Positions 33,540-41,281 of a DNA stretch of 64,000 nucleotides are shown here, piece after piece. Numbering within the stretch: the first letter of the stretch is position 1; each line of letters begins with the position of its first letter. A program made the translations under genes and the position numbers. Below the pieces are notes generated by a model that was not told the origin of the DNA, searched no databases, and saw nothing but the letters and a program-made list of their open reading frames with translations. Origin of the DNA: Sutcliffiella horikoshii DSM 8719 (GTDB lineage: Bacteria; Bacillota; Bacilli; Bacillales; Bacillaceae_I); assembly GCA_001648575.1 (NCBI GenBank), contig LQXN01000061.1:186001-250000 (forward strand), read 5' to 3'.

Positions 33540-33749
33540 CAGACTGTTGACTAACTATAAACTAGTTAAGTTATCTGGTGGAACAGTTGATCTCCGTTTC
33601 AGGAGCTTCGCTTTCCAGTGGGCGGTCCGTAAGCCTCCTCACTTCGTTGCGGGGTCTTACCTGTCCCTTCCTCCCACGGGAGTCTACGCTCCTTTCACTA
33701 CGATCAACAAGGGATTTTATAACTCAAAAACTTCTTTGTCTACAAACTC
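33540..33749. mobile_element. Element A2, terminator-duplicating repeat
   Basis: A 210-bp element with ends CAGACTGTTGACTAAC and, inverted, GAGTTTGTAGACAAAG. The core has AACAGTTGATCTCCGTT, GTAAGCCTCCTCA, GGGGTCTTACCTGTCCC and CGATCAACAAGG. It sits precisely between two near-identical 34-bp stem-loops. It has no coding capacity for a transposase. Confidence 0.8.
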
Positions 33750-33783
33750 AAAGGACGCATTCCGTAGGTTGAATGCGTCCTTT
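33750..33783. terminator. Terminator hairpin, right copy
   Basis: A perfect 13-bp stem (AAAGGACGCATTC and GAATGCGTCCTTT). T-rich sequence follows and the convergent permease gene is on the other side, so it may work on both strands. Confidence 0.75.
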
Positions 33784-33821
33784 GAGTTTATTCTGTTAAT
33801 CAATTGCGCAATATTATTGAT

Positions 33822-35012
33822 CTAACTCCCTATATTGCTTGGTTTACTGACCAGTTTATTTTCCTGATTATCCAGAAAAATATAATAGAGGTAAATGCTG
33901 ATTGTACCGACTAGGGCGGAGTATCCAAGTACACGATAAAGTACAAAGCTATTAAAGTACTCGATGATGCTTCCCCCTGCTAAGGAGCCAATCATACCAC
34001 TTAGGCCAAAGACAATCGTGATGAAGAAAACATGACCAGTCGCCTGCAGCTCTTTTGGAAGTATTTTTGTAACATATTGAAAGGCAGCCAGGTAAAACAA
34101 GCCGAATGCGATGCCATGGAATAGCTGCAGATATAAAATTATCTCAGGAGTCGTGATAACGGACATGAGAAACCAGCGCAATGCATAAATGAGTCCGGAT
34201 AATCCAATGAAGAAAAATTCATGGAACTTTCTGAACCAAAGCCAGCTTGTGGCCAGGATGATGACCTCTACCATGATCCCGATAAAAGTAGCCAGGCCGA
34301 TTAGCGATTCCTTTCCACCAAGCTGAACAATATGGATGCCTAAATAATTATCATTTGTCCGATGGGTGATCGAGATGAACATCGCCAGCAGGAGAAATCC
34401 AAATAATTTAGGATCTGCCCCGAGCTTCACAGCATCCATAAGGGTGACCTGTTTCTTAGATGTGGTTTTTATATCTGAAATTTTAAGACTGAGAAGAAAG
34501 GTGAAAAAACAAAAAAATAAAAAGGGATATAAAATATTTTGAATCCCGATAACAGCAAATATATATCCGCTTATTAAAGCGGTAACTCCAAACCCAAAGG
34601 CACCCCACATTCTAATCGAACCGAATGTTCGTCCTTCCTCTGTAGCGGACTTCAATGCCAGACTTTCTGCCAAAGGATTGATGGGTGAAAGAAAACAAAA
34701 GAACAGAAACATCACAACGACAAATGCAAGAAAGGATTGAACCTGAAATAATACAATACTGACAGTAATCGCTCCTGCAATACATACTATTAAAGTCTTC
34801 TTTGTTGATCTTAATCTATCACTCATAAACCCCCATAGTGGCTGGGTCAGAATCGCTGCAAGAGGTCCAACCGCAAGCAAGAGCCCAATCTGTGAAGTAG
34901 GTAATCCTATATCGCGAAAATACACAGGCAAATAATTACCGGTGATGGTAATAGTGGAAAAACTGAAGAACAGAAAAACCATCAAAGCAGTACTTTTATT
35001 CTTATTAAACAT
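33822..35012 (-). CDS. MFS transporter (MFS_1-like, nucleoside/sugar type)
   Basis: The 396-residue protein has about twelve membrane segments. GLPTSQIGLLLAVGPLAA and PLWGFMSDRLRSTKKTL (motif A region) fit the LacY/PPP-like MFS_1_like group, in contrast to the drug-type transporter at 13878. ATG 35012 follows AAGGGG. The gene is alone and convergent with the iminopeptidase. The substrate is unknown. Confidence 0.85.
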   Translation of the reverse strand: MFNKNKSTALMVFLFFSFSTITITGNYLPVYFRDIGLPTSQIGLLLAVGPLAAILTQPLWGFMSDRLRSTKKTLIVCIAGAITVSIVLFQVQSFLAFVVVMFLFFCFLSPINPLAESLALKSATEEGRTFGSIRMWGAFGFGVTALISGYIFAVIGIQNILYPFLFFCFFTFLLSLKISDIKTTSKKQVTLMDAVKLGADPKLFGFLLLAMFISITHRTNDNYLGIHIVQLGGKESLIGLATFIGIMVEVIILATSWLWFRKFHEFFFIGLSGLIYALRWFLMSVITTPEIILYLQLFHGIAFGLFYLAAFQYVTKILPKELQATGHVFFITIVFGLSGMIGSLAGGSIIEYFNSFVLYRVLGYSALVGTISIYLYYIFLDNQENKLVSKPSNIGS

Positions 35013-35183
35013 ATACAGCCCCTTGTCTCTAAAAGATTGCCAATAGCTATTTTAGCATCAGGCAGTGTATGAATGAAATAGGCCATTGGATGGACCATGA
35101 TTTGGTCAATACTTTTCCAACTCCTAATAATATAGGATACTCTAAGACATACTTAGGAATATGATTCGGTGGAGGTGAAGGTG

Positions 35184-35357
35184 ATGAAAGATTGGAATGG
35201 GCAAACTGCAAAGAATAACAATATCCAGCCTGATTTAAAATTCAGCACGGAACAATTGGCTGATAAAAAGGTGCAATTTGATGTACAAGAGCTAATTGGA
35301 ATGGAAGCGATGGGGCAGGAAGAGAAAGATGTACCACCTGGCAGTATTAATCCATAG
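35184..35357 (+). CDS. Small hypothetical protein, 57 aa
   Basis: ATG 35184 follows GGAGGTGAAGG. The soluble product is rich in Asn and Gln (NGQTAKNNNIQPDLKF) and has no cysteine. The family is not recognised. It ends at a bidirectional terminator. Confidence 0.62.
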   Translation: MKDWNGQTAKNNNIQPDLKFSTEQLADKKVQFDVQELIGMEAMGQEEKDVPPGSINP

Positions 35358-35366
35358 GTTACAAAT

Positions 35367-35397
35367 AAAAAAGGTAAGCATAAGCTCACCTTTTTTA
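35367..35397. terminator. Bidirectional terminator
   Basis: AAAAAAGGT and ACCTTTTTT flank AAGC/GCTC, with one mismatch. It serves the small gene on the plus strand and the dehydrogenase on the minus strand. Confidence 0.8.
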
Positions 35398-35408
35398 CTT
35401 TAAAAATC

Positions 35409-36191
35409 CTAAAGGAGGGATTCAGCTCCATCAATAAAGATCTGGCTGCCGGTAATATGACTGGAAGAATCCGATGCCAGAAAAGAAATGAGGTCTGCAA
35501 CCTGCTCCGGCTTGCCTGGTTGGTGTTCTAAGGGGTGGGAACCATCAGGATACTCTATGGGAATCTTAATCTTTTCGAGTTCCTCTTCTTCTGGGAAAGT
35601 ATTTTTTCCTATATTCGTTTCTATCGCCCCGGGACAAATTATGTTGACCCGAATATGATATTTTGCCAATTCAAGCGCTGCCATTTTCCCAAAAGCCACT
35701 TGCCCTGCTTTGGAGGAACTGTATGCTGACATCCCGAAACCGCGGAAGGTTCTTGTACCATTGATGGAGCTGGTGATAATGATGCTGCCACCATGGTCTT
35801 TCATATGCGGAATTGCATGCTTTACAGTAAGGAATGTACTTTTTAGATTGGTGTTCAGCGTCTGATCCCAATCCTCTTCATCCAAGTCTTCAATTGGTGC
35901 AACTTTCCCGTTTATACCTGCATTGGCAAAGACAATATCAAGCTGCCCCCAGTGATCGAGCACCTGCTTGAAGCTTGCCTCAAGATTTTTAGCATCAGAA
36001 ACATCAGTCTGAAGTGCCATCGCTTCTCCACCGGCTTCTGCGATTTCCTGTCTGAGCCCTTCTGCATCCTCTTCCTTCAAATCAAGTATCGCTACCTTTA
36101 CCCCGTTTTCGGCAAGTCTTATTGCACTAGCCCTGCCAATTCCGGATGACCCTCCAGTAATGATGGCAACCTTCTCTTTGTTCCTATTCAT
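35409..36191 (-). CDS. Short-chain dehydrogenase/reductase
   Basis: The 260-residue protein has the classical SDR features: NAD(P)-binding TGGSSGIGR, NAGING near residue 90, catalytic YSSSKAG (Tyr and Lys) and the end GSQIFIDGAESLL. ATG 36191 follows GGAGGAG; GTG 36200 overlaps that site. Such enzymes are often called glucose 1-dehydrogenase-like, but the substrate cannot be told here. Confidence 0.92.
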   Translation of the reverse strand: MNRNKEKVAIITGGSSGIGRASAIRLAENGVKVAILDLKEEDAEGLRQEIAEAGGEAMALQTDVSDAKNLEASFKQVLDHWGQLDIVFANAGINGKVAPIEDLDEEDWDQTLNTNLKSTFLTVKHAIPHMKDHGGSIIITSSINGTRTFRGFGMSAYSSSKAGQVAFGKMAALELAKYHIRVNIICPGAIETNIGKNTFPEEEELEKIKIPIEYPDGSHPLEHQPGKPEQVADLISFLASDSSSHITGSQIFIDGAESLL

Positions 36192-36444
36192 TTTTTTCAC
36201 TCCTCCAAAAACAAGTTATGAGAATCATTTACCCATTTCTGAAAAGAAGCACACATGGGACCCATTGTCCCGAGATGCAAATCCTGATTTATCGATAGAA
36301 GAATGGACTGAGCTGTGAAGATAAGTGGAGAAAAATCAAATGATGAATTTTGAGTAAGGAATTGGAAAAAACTGTGGAACTAATTCAGTGTACATTTCGT
36401 ATAGTTAATGAATGTAATTTTCATAAAAGAAAGTAGAGGAAAAG
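36192..36444. other. Intergenic region with a possible gene remnant
   Basis: No full gene is seen. At 36244-36318 the plus strand reads KKHTWDPLSRDANPDLSIEE then WTEL and a stop, with protein-like composition, but no start or ribosome binding site lies upstream in this frame. It could be the tail of a decayed gene, or chance. Confidence 0.35.
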
Positions 36445-37419
36445 ATGAACACTAAGAAGAAATTTAGTTTCCGCAAAGCATTTAAGTATATATCAGTAGG
36501 CTTAATAAGTATGGTTCTACTGTGGGTGGCGTTTCATCAGGTAATGGTCTTTTTCGAAAAGAAAAAGTATGAAGCTTCTGGGCAACTGGTGGATGTGAAT
36601 GGTACCAAGATGCATGTTCATGCTGAAGGGGATGGGTCTAATACTATTGTTCTTCTTCCTGGATTGGGAACATCAGCTCCTGTACTGGATTTTGAGCCGC
36701 TGGTGGGTGAACTAAGCAAGAATCATAGAGTGGTAGTCGTCGAGCCATTTGGTTATGGATGGAGCGAGAAGACGGATAAAGATAGAACGGTAGAAAATGT
36801 AGTGGAAGAGGTAAGGACGGCGTTGCAGGAAGCGAAAATTGAAGGTCCATATATTCTGATGCCTCATTCTATTGGTGGAATCTATAGTACGTACTATGCA
36901 AATACATATCCTGAAGAGATAAAAGCGATCGTGGGTATTGATCCAACACTTCCGGCTGCGGTGGAATATTTTGATGTGCCGGTTCCTACTATGCCAGGTT
37001 TCCTTAGGGCTGTAGCTCCGAGTGGTATTGCAAGGATTGTGGTAGCTGGAAATGAGGAAGATTTTTTACCACTGGCAGAAGAAGGGACATACTCGGCTGA
37101 TAACCTAGAAATAACAAAAACTCTGACTGTCTGGAATGGCTACAATAAAAATATCATCATGGAAGCAAATGAAATCAGTAATAATATCGCCAAAACAATT
37201 AACATGACGTTTCCTTCCGATATACCAGTAATGATTTTTACACCGAAGGACGAAAAGGTAAATCCGGCTGGAAGATCTACCATGACCTTTTATGAAGAGC
37301 AATTAACTAATGTAGTGAAAAGTAAAATTGTACCATTAGATGGCCATCATTATTTGCATTGGACAAATGCAAAAGAGATGAGTAAGCATGTTGGGGAGTT
37401 TATTAGCGGGGGGGAATAA
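36445..37419 (+). CDS. Membrane-anchored alpha/beta hydrolase
   Basis: The 324-residue protein has a single N-terminal membrane segment (residues about 14-33), then the hydrolase fold with LLPGLGTSAP, EPFGYGWSE, nucleophile MPHSIGGIY (Ser about 141) and the catalytic histidine in PLDGHHYLHW. ATG 36445 follows AGAGG. The next gene starts 2 bp after its stop, so they form an operon. The substrate is unknown. Confidence 0.85.
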   Translation: MNTKKKFSFRKAFKYISVGLISMVLLWVAFHQVMVFFEKKKYEASGQLVDVNGTKMHVHAEGDGSNTIVLLPGLGTSAPVLDFEPLVGELSKNHRVVVVEPFGYGWSEKTDKDRTVENVVEEVRTALQEAKIEGPYILMPHSIGGIYSTYYANTYPEEIKAIVGIDPTLPAAVEYFDVPVPTMPGFLRAVAPSGIARIVVAGNEEDFLPLAEEGTYSADNLEITKTLTVWNGYNKNIIMEANEISNNIAKTINMTFPSDIPVMIFTPKDEKVNPAGRSTMTFYEEQLTNVVKSKIVPLDGHHYLHWTNAKEMSKHVGEFISGGE

Positions 37420-37421
37420 GG

Positions 37422-38063
37422 ATGGCCAAACAGATAAAGTGGCTTGTAGTAGCGTCGATGGCAATGGGCTTAGTGTTTTCCCTTTTTACTTTTACTTTGT
37501 TTAAAGAGAGTAGAGGATATGCACAGTATCATTCCCAATCATTAATGAATGATACTTCCCATCTGATAGGGAGCTTTCAAAGGAAACAAGAAGTCCTACA
37601 GCAAATTCTCCAAACAAGGACTTTGACACAAGTTCAAGTAGATCTCATTCGTGAAGACAGCTATACGCTTATAAACTATTATGAAGACTATAATCGCTTG
37701 GCTATGAATTTGGATCGATACGAAAATACAGGATATTCCATCGCAGAGGCGGCCTTTGTAACAGAAGCAGTCTTTAACCGGAAAATAGCCGAAATTCAAG
37801 AGACAGATAATGCGAAGATAAAACTGGATAACGAGTTTCTTGAAAAAGTAGAATTTTTAACGGCATTCAACGAGCGTTGTCTTCATACCTTAGGAAAACA
37901 TGTGAGGGGATTCGTGATCACAGATACTTCGGTGGAGACTACGGAGGAGAGGGAAGAATTGAGTGAAAATGGGATAAAAGAAGACTTTTGGGTGGAAATC
38001 CTGAAGCGCCTGGATAGAGAGGCATTTGAAAAGCAAAGGGATTTGGAGATGCTAGTAGATTAA
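37422..38063 (+). CDS. Hypothetical membrane-anchored protein, 213 aa
   Basis: An N-terminal membrane segment (about residues 6-28) is followed by a long, mostly helical, charged region likely outside the cell. No cysteine pair or catalytic motif is seen and I do not recognise the family. ATG 37422 follows GGGGGGGAA and is 2 bp from the upstream hydrolase, its likely partner. Confidence 0.7.
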   Translation: MAKQIKWLVVASMAMGLVFSLFTFTLFKESRGYAQYHSQSLMNDTSHLIGSFQRKQEVLQQILQTRTLTQVQVDLIREDSYTLINYYEDYNRLAMNLDRYENTGYSIAEAAFVTEAVFNRKIAEIQETDNAKIKLDNEFLEKVEFLTAFNERCLHTLGKHVRGFVITDTSVETTEEREELSENGIKEDFWVEILKRLDREAFEKQRDLEMLVD

Positions 38064-38150
38064 AAGAGAGAAGCAAAAACGCTTGGATTTGTATTAGAGT
38101 GTCAGGACCTAGAAAATTCCTCGGGGGACATTATCTACTTAACATTTATA

Positions 38151-38173
38151 GAGCAAAGATTGTTTCTTTGCTT
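38151..38173 (+). terminator. Hairpin, left copy of 23-bp duplication
   Basis: AGCAAAG and CTTTGCT pair around ATTGTTT. It is repeated without change at 38394-38416 on the far side of element A3. It likely terminated the operon ending at 38063. Confidence 0.7.
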
Positions 38174-38393
38174 CAGTGTGTAGACAAAGTTATTTTATCT
38201 TTGAGATATGCAAAACCTGTGTTGATCGTAGTGGAAGGCTCGCAGACTTCTGCGGGAGGAAGGGACAGGGAAGACCCCGCAGGGCGTAAGCCCGAGGAGG
38301 CTTCCGGACCGCCCGCGAAAAGCGAAGCGCCTGGAACGAAGATCAACAGCAGGATGCAAATTTAATAATATTTAGGGCTTTGTCAACAGTCTG
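38174..38393. mobile_element. Element A3, terminator-duplicating repeat
   Basis: A 220-bp element with ends CAGTGTGTAGACAAAG and, inverted, CAGACTGTTGACAAAG. The core, in the opposite orientation to A1 and A2, runs from GTTGATCGTAGTGG to GATCAAC and contains CTGCGGGAGGAAGGGACAGG, CCGAGGAGGCTTCCGGACCG and CCTGGAACG. It is exactly flanked by two identical 23-bp stem-loops. Confidence 0.82.
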
Positions 38394-38416
38394 GAGCAAA
38401 GATTGTTTCTTTGCTT
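38394..38416 (+). terminator. Hairpin, right copy of 23-bp duplication
   Basis: Identical to 38151-38173 over all 23 bases. The sequence after it is TAGGTATAC. Confidence 0.7.
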
Positions 38417-38496
38417 TAGGTATACTGATGTTGCTTATGGAAATAGTCTTGTCGGGGCCATCGAAAATAATGCTTAACTCCTAAATTTTCAAATGA

Positions 38497-38537
38497 AAAG
38501 CTCGGGGCACAAAGTTGATGTGCTCCGAGCTTTCTTT
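38497..38537. terminator. Bidirectional terminator
   Basis: AAAGCTCGGGGCAC pairs with GTGCTCCGAGCTTT. T-rich tail on the plus strand; the minus strand reads toward the anti-sigma gene's end as well. Confidence 0.8.
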
Positions 38538-38594
38538 ACTGTCTAAAAATAAGACCTCTGAAACGAGAATACCGCGGGGGGAGGCCTTCACTAT

Positions 38595-39344
38595 TTACAA
38601 CCCCGCTGAAAGGTGGATATTCCCTTCAGGCAATTCGTTCCCACTTTGAGGTTCCAATGTAATAGCGATGGTATCCCAATCTTCAGCTGTCGTCTGCTCA
38701 ATGTTATGGAATACATATCCTTTACCTTGGTCATCAACGGTGAAGTCGCCGGCGGGTATTGGAACACCATCCTTAAGCAGCCATACCTGATACACTTCGT
38801 TTCCGGTAGGTTCAGGCAGGTCTTGCGTCTGAATCATCACGGACAGTGCTTGCTCTTGTTGGAAAAGTGCTGCAAATCCGCTGCCTGCAGTATCAGATGG
38901 CTGGAGGGTGACGACATTGTCTGGTTGCTTCAATTCTTCAGTTACCGTTTCTGTTCCATCGTCGTTTTGCATCATCAGGTAGCCGTTTCCGACCAAAGAA
39001 AGCAGGAGGGATGCGGCTAGCAATGTGGTCAGCCATGGTTTAGTTCTTGGTGCATTCTTGACAATTTGATTTTCCATTTCTTTATTAGAAGAGATTGCTT
39101 TGACAGTGGTTTCTTCTGAATGATTGTCTTCAGCAAAAATATTCTCCAATATTCTTTTCTTCATTTCCGGTGGGGGTGAGGCCTGCTCTGACACAAGGGC
39201 AACATCTCCTAACAGATCTTGAAGTTCCATCAATTCTTCCTGACATTCGGGACAGGTGGCTAAGTGCTGCTCAAATTCTTCTCTCTCTGTTTGTGTTAGG
39301 TGACCATTGAAATAGTCCAACACTAACTCGCATTTCTGACTCAT
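38595..39344 (-). CDS. Anti-sigma factor with zinc-binding ZAS domain
   Basis: The 249-residue protein has an N-terminal ZAS domain (zinc ligands in HLATCPEC), a membrane segment (about residues 105-124) and an exterior RskA-like domain (VYQVWLLKDGVPIPAGDF). It overlaps the sigma factor gene by 4 bp, the standard arrangement. It would hold the sigma factor inactive at the membrane until a signal arrives outside. Confidence 0.9.
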   Translation of the reverse strand: MSQKCELVLDYFNGHLTQTEREEFEQHLATCPECQEELMELQDLLGDVALVSEQASPPPEMKKRILENIFAEDNHSEETTVKAISSNKEMENQIVKNAPRTKPWLTTLLAASLLLSLVGNGYLMMQNDDGTETVTEELKQPDNVVTLQPSDTAGSGFAALFQQEQALSVMIQTQDLPEPTGNEVYQVWLLKDGVPIPAGDFTVDDQGKGYVFHNIEQTTAEDWDTIAITLEPQSGNELPEGNIHLSAGL

Positions 39345-39895
39345 ATACTCCCCCTCCTATCTGCAAGCAACGGTTTCAGCTTTTTCAGTGCCAGTCTTAT
39401 CCTTCCTTTAACGGTCCCAAGCGGTATCCCGGTCAGTTCGGCGATTTTTTGTTGGGTATATCCTTTAAAGTACATATAATGTACCATCTTCCGCTGGTCG
39501 TCGGACAGGGTCGAAACCGCATCGCGTATGACTTGTCGCTCTTCCTTCCACTCTGTCTCTTTTTCGGTGGAATCAGAAGATTGAAGGAACGGTTCGACAT
39601 CTTCTATCGGGGCACTCTGTGTACGTTGCTGCTTGCGAATAATATCCAAGGCTTTATTTCGTGCAATGGTGAACAGCCATGATCGGAACTTGCCTTTTGA
39701 CTCGTCATAGATTCCTGTTCCATGCCAAATCTTAATAAATACATCCTGCATTGCTTCTTCGGTTATGTCATGGTCATTGGTGATTTTCAATAAAAAGGAA
39801 TACAAGATTTTTTCGTACCTGTCATACAGTTCTTCGAGAGCGGTCTTGTCTTTTTGCCTGATCCGCTCATAAAGAAGATAGTCCTTATTCTGCAT
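39341..39895 (-). CDS. ECF sigma factor (sigma-70 family, region 2 and 4)
   Basis: The 184-residue protein has region 2 (LYDRYEKILYSFLLKI to FRSWLFTIARNKALD) and region 4 (LSDDQRKMVHYMYFKGYT to TVKGRIRLALKKLK). ATG 39895 follows AAGGAG. It is cotranscribed with the anti-sigma factor. A TATAAT-like hexamer upstream on the minus strand could be its promoter; no autoregulatory ECF motif was identified with confidence. Confidence 0.93.
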   Translation of the reverse strand: MQNKDYLLYERIRQKDKTALEELYDRYEKILYSFLLKITNDHDITEEAMQDVFIKIWHGTGIYDESKGKFRSWLFTIARNKALDIIRKQQRTQSAPIEDVEPFLQSSDSTEKETEWKEERQVIRDAVSTLSDDQRKMVHYMYFKGYTQQKIAELTGIPLGTVKGRIRLALKKLKPLLADRRGSI

Positions 39896-40044
39896 AGAGT
39901 TTCTCCTTTTTTATGTGATTAGTCTATTATATCTTTATTTGTTTGATTAAAAGAAGAAATAAGGCTTTCTTACTTTCCTAACGTTAAAAAAGGGGGTTTG
40001 GATCAGTGTTCATTAGAACACCATCATCTGGAAAATTTGCTCGC

Positions 40045-40073
40045 TTGACTATGCCCTCTCTGTAGCGTACTTT
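40045..40073 (+). promoter_or_regulatory. Promoter candidate for glcT
   Basis: TTGACT and TACTTT are separated by 17 bases, ending 39 bases before the glcT start. Confidence 0.6.
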
Positions 40074-40112
40074 AGTATATATTGCAGTTTTAGATACACC
40101 GGAGGAATAGCC

Positions 40113-40943
40113 ATGCGTGTGAAGAAAGTCTTGAATAATAATGTGTTGATTGCTGCCCACCCGGAGTACAATGAAGTGATCCTGACAGGAAAAGGAATCG
40201 GCTTCGGAAAACGTACAGGAGAAGATATTACTGTCGAGAGTGCCGAGAAGTTTTTTGTGCTTCGCGACCAGGAAGAACAACAACAATACAAACAGTTACT
40301 TAATTACATCGATGAGTCGTTCATCGGTTTAATGAATGAATGTATAGAGCGAATTGAAAAACGTTTTGAGGTTCGGTTGAATGAACATATCCATGTAGGA
40401 TTGACGGACCATCTTTATTTTGCAGTGAAAAGGATTCAGCAGGGGCTCGATATCAAAAATCCTTTCCTTACCGAAACGGAGCTTGCCTATCCTAAGGAAT
40501 ACACGGTGGCCCTTGAGATTGTCGAATGGCTGAATGAAAAACTGGGGATCTCGGTCCCAGTTGGGGAAGTAGGTTTCATCACCTTGCACATCCATAGCGC
40601 GTTAACCAACCGCGATTTGTCAGAGGTCAATAAGCATACCCAGCTGATCAGCAGAATGGTGGATGTCATTGAGGAATCCCTGAAGATTTCCGTTGACCGG
40701 GCAGATGTGAACTACTTGAGGCTAATTCGTCATTTTCATGCATCGATCGAAAGGGTACAAAAAGACGAGAACCGTCCCGAAAATCAGGAAGCACTCGCAA
40801 AAGTGTTGCAAGCTGAATACCCTGTGTGCTACAATCTAGCATGGAAATTGATTAAAATTATGCAACAGAACTTACACAAGCCAGTCCCAGATGCCGAGGC
40901 AGTATACCTGACCCTACATTTGCAAAGGCTTGCAAAACAATAA
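40113..40943 (+). CDS. glcT: GlcT, transcription antiterminator of the pts operon
   Basis: The 276-residue protein has an N-terminal RNA-binding CAT domain (residues about 1-58, RVKKVLNNNVLIA), then two PRD domains with the conserved histidines in HIHVGLTDH, TLHIHSAL, RHFHASIER and TLHLQRL. It binds the RAT hairpin in the downstream ptsG leader and lets transcription pass the terminator when not phosphorylated by the glucose enzyme II. ATG 40113 follows GGAGG. The order glcT-ptsG is that of Bacillus subtilis; length agrees. Confidence 0.95.
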   Translation: MRVKKVLNNNVLIAAHPEYNEVILTGKGIGFGKRTGEDITVESAEKFFVLRDQEEQQQYKQLLNYIDESFIGLMNECIERIEKRFEVRLNEHIHVGLTDHLYFAVKRIQQGLDIKNPFLTETELAYPKEYTVALEIVEWLNEKLGISVPVGEVGFITLHIHSALTNRDLSEVNKHTQLISRMVDVIEESLKISVDRADVNYLRLIRHFHASIERVQKDENRPENQEALAKVLQAEYPVCYNLAWKLIKIMQQNLHKPVPDAEAVYLTLHLQRLAKQ

Positions 40944-40948
40944 ATAAT
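40920..40948 (+). promoter_or_regulatory. Promoter candidate for the ptsG leader
   Basis: TTGCAA and AATAAT are separated by 17 bases and overlap the end of glcT. Transcription from here would give a short leader opening with the RAT. Read-through from glcT is the alternative. Confidence 0.4.
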
Positions 40949-40962
40949 CTAGAACACTTTTT

Positions 40963-40990
40963 TCACGTGTTACTGGTCATGCAGGCATGA
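40963..40990 (+). promoter_or_regulatory. RAT antiterminator site bound by GlcT
   Basis: CACGTGTTACTGGTCATGCA and the following GGCATGA closely resemble the ptsG RAT of Bacillus subtilis (CACGTGTTACTG). It overlaps the terminator's left arm, so the two RNA structures exclude each other. Confidence 0.88.
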
Positions 40991-41075
40991 GCGGAAGAAA
41001 GGTTAAACGAAGAAACACGGTAGAAGTCCATCTACCTTTCCTTCGTATACCTTTTCTTTTGACTCATGCCTTTTT
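40984..41075 (+). terminator. Conditional terminator in the ptsG leader
   Basis: Outer arms GGCATGAG and CTCATGCC, with inner pairing AGAAAGGT/ACCTTTTCT, ACGAAG/CTTCGT and GGTAGA/TCTACC, make one very long stem followed by TTTTTGTTG. It stops transcription unless GlcT holds the overlapping RAT. Confidence 0.85.
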
Positions 41076-41105
41076 GTTGTCGTTTTAGAGTTAAAGGGAT
41101 TAGAT

Positions 41106-41226
41106 GATTATAGTGGAAGGTGCTTGACTCCTGCGGGAGGAAGGGACAGGGGAGACCCCACAGGCGAAGCCGAGGAGGCTCCCGGACCGACCGCGGAAAG
41201 CAAGCACCTGGAACGGAAATCAACGA
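41106..41226. repeat. Solo core A4 of the GC-rich element, inside the ptsG leader
   Basis: The sequence from ATAGTGGAAGGTGC through CTGCGGGAGGAAGGGACAGG, CCGAGGAGGCTCCCGGACCG and CCTGGAACGGAAATCAAC matches the core of element A3, but no CAG-TGTAGACAAAG ends or flanking duplication are seen. It lies between the regulated terminator and the ptsG start codon, so it is transcribed in every ptsG mRNA. Confidence 0.8.
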
Positions 41227-41281
41227 TCAAACTCAAACGGAGTTCTGCCACGCATATAAAAATACCTAGGAGGAACAACAA

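Noticed and set aside
38099-38365. Plus-strand open frame in element A3.
   Set aside because: It is an accidental frame through a duplicated hairpin and the GC-rich core; other core copies give unrelated or broken frames.
40984-41075. Treating the ptsG leader structure as a riboswitch.
   Set aside because: The RAT sequence and the adjacent glcT gene explain it as a protein-dependent antiterminator.
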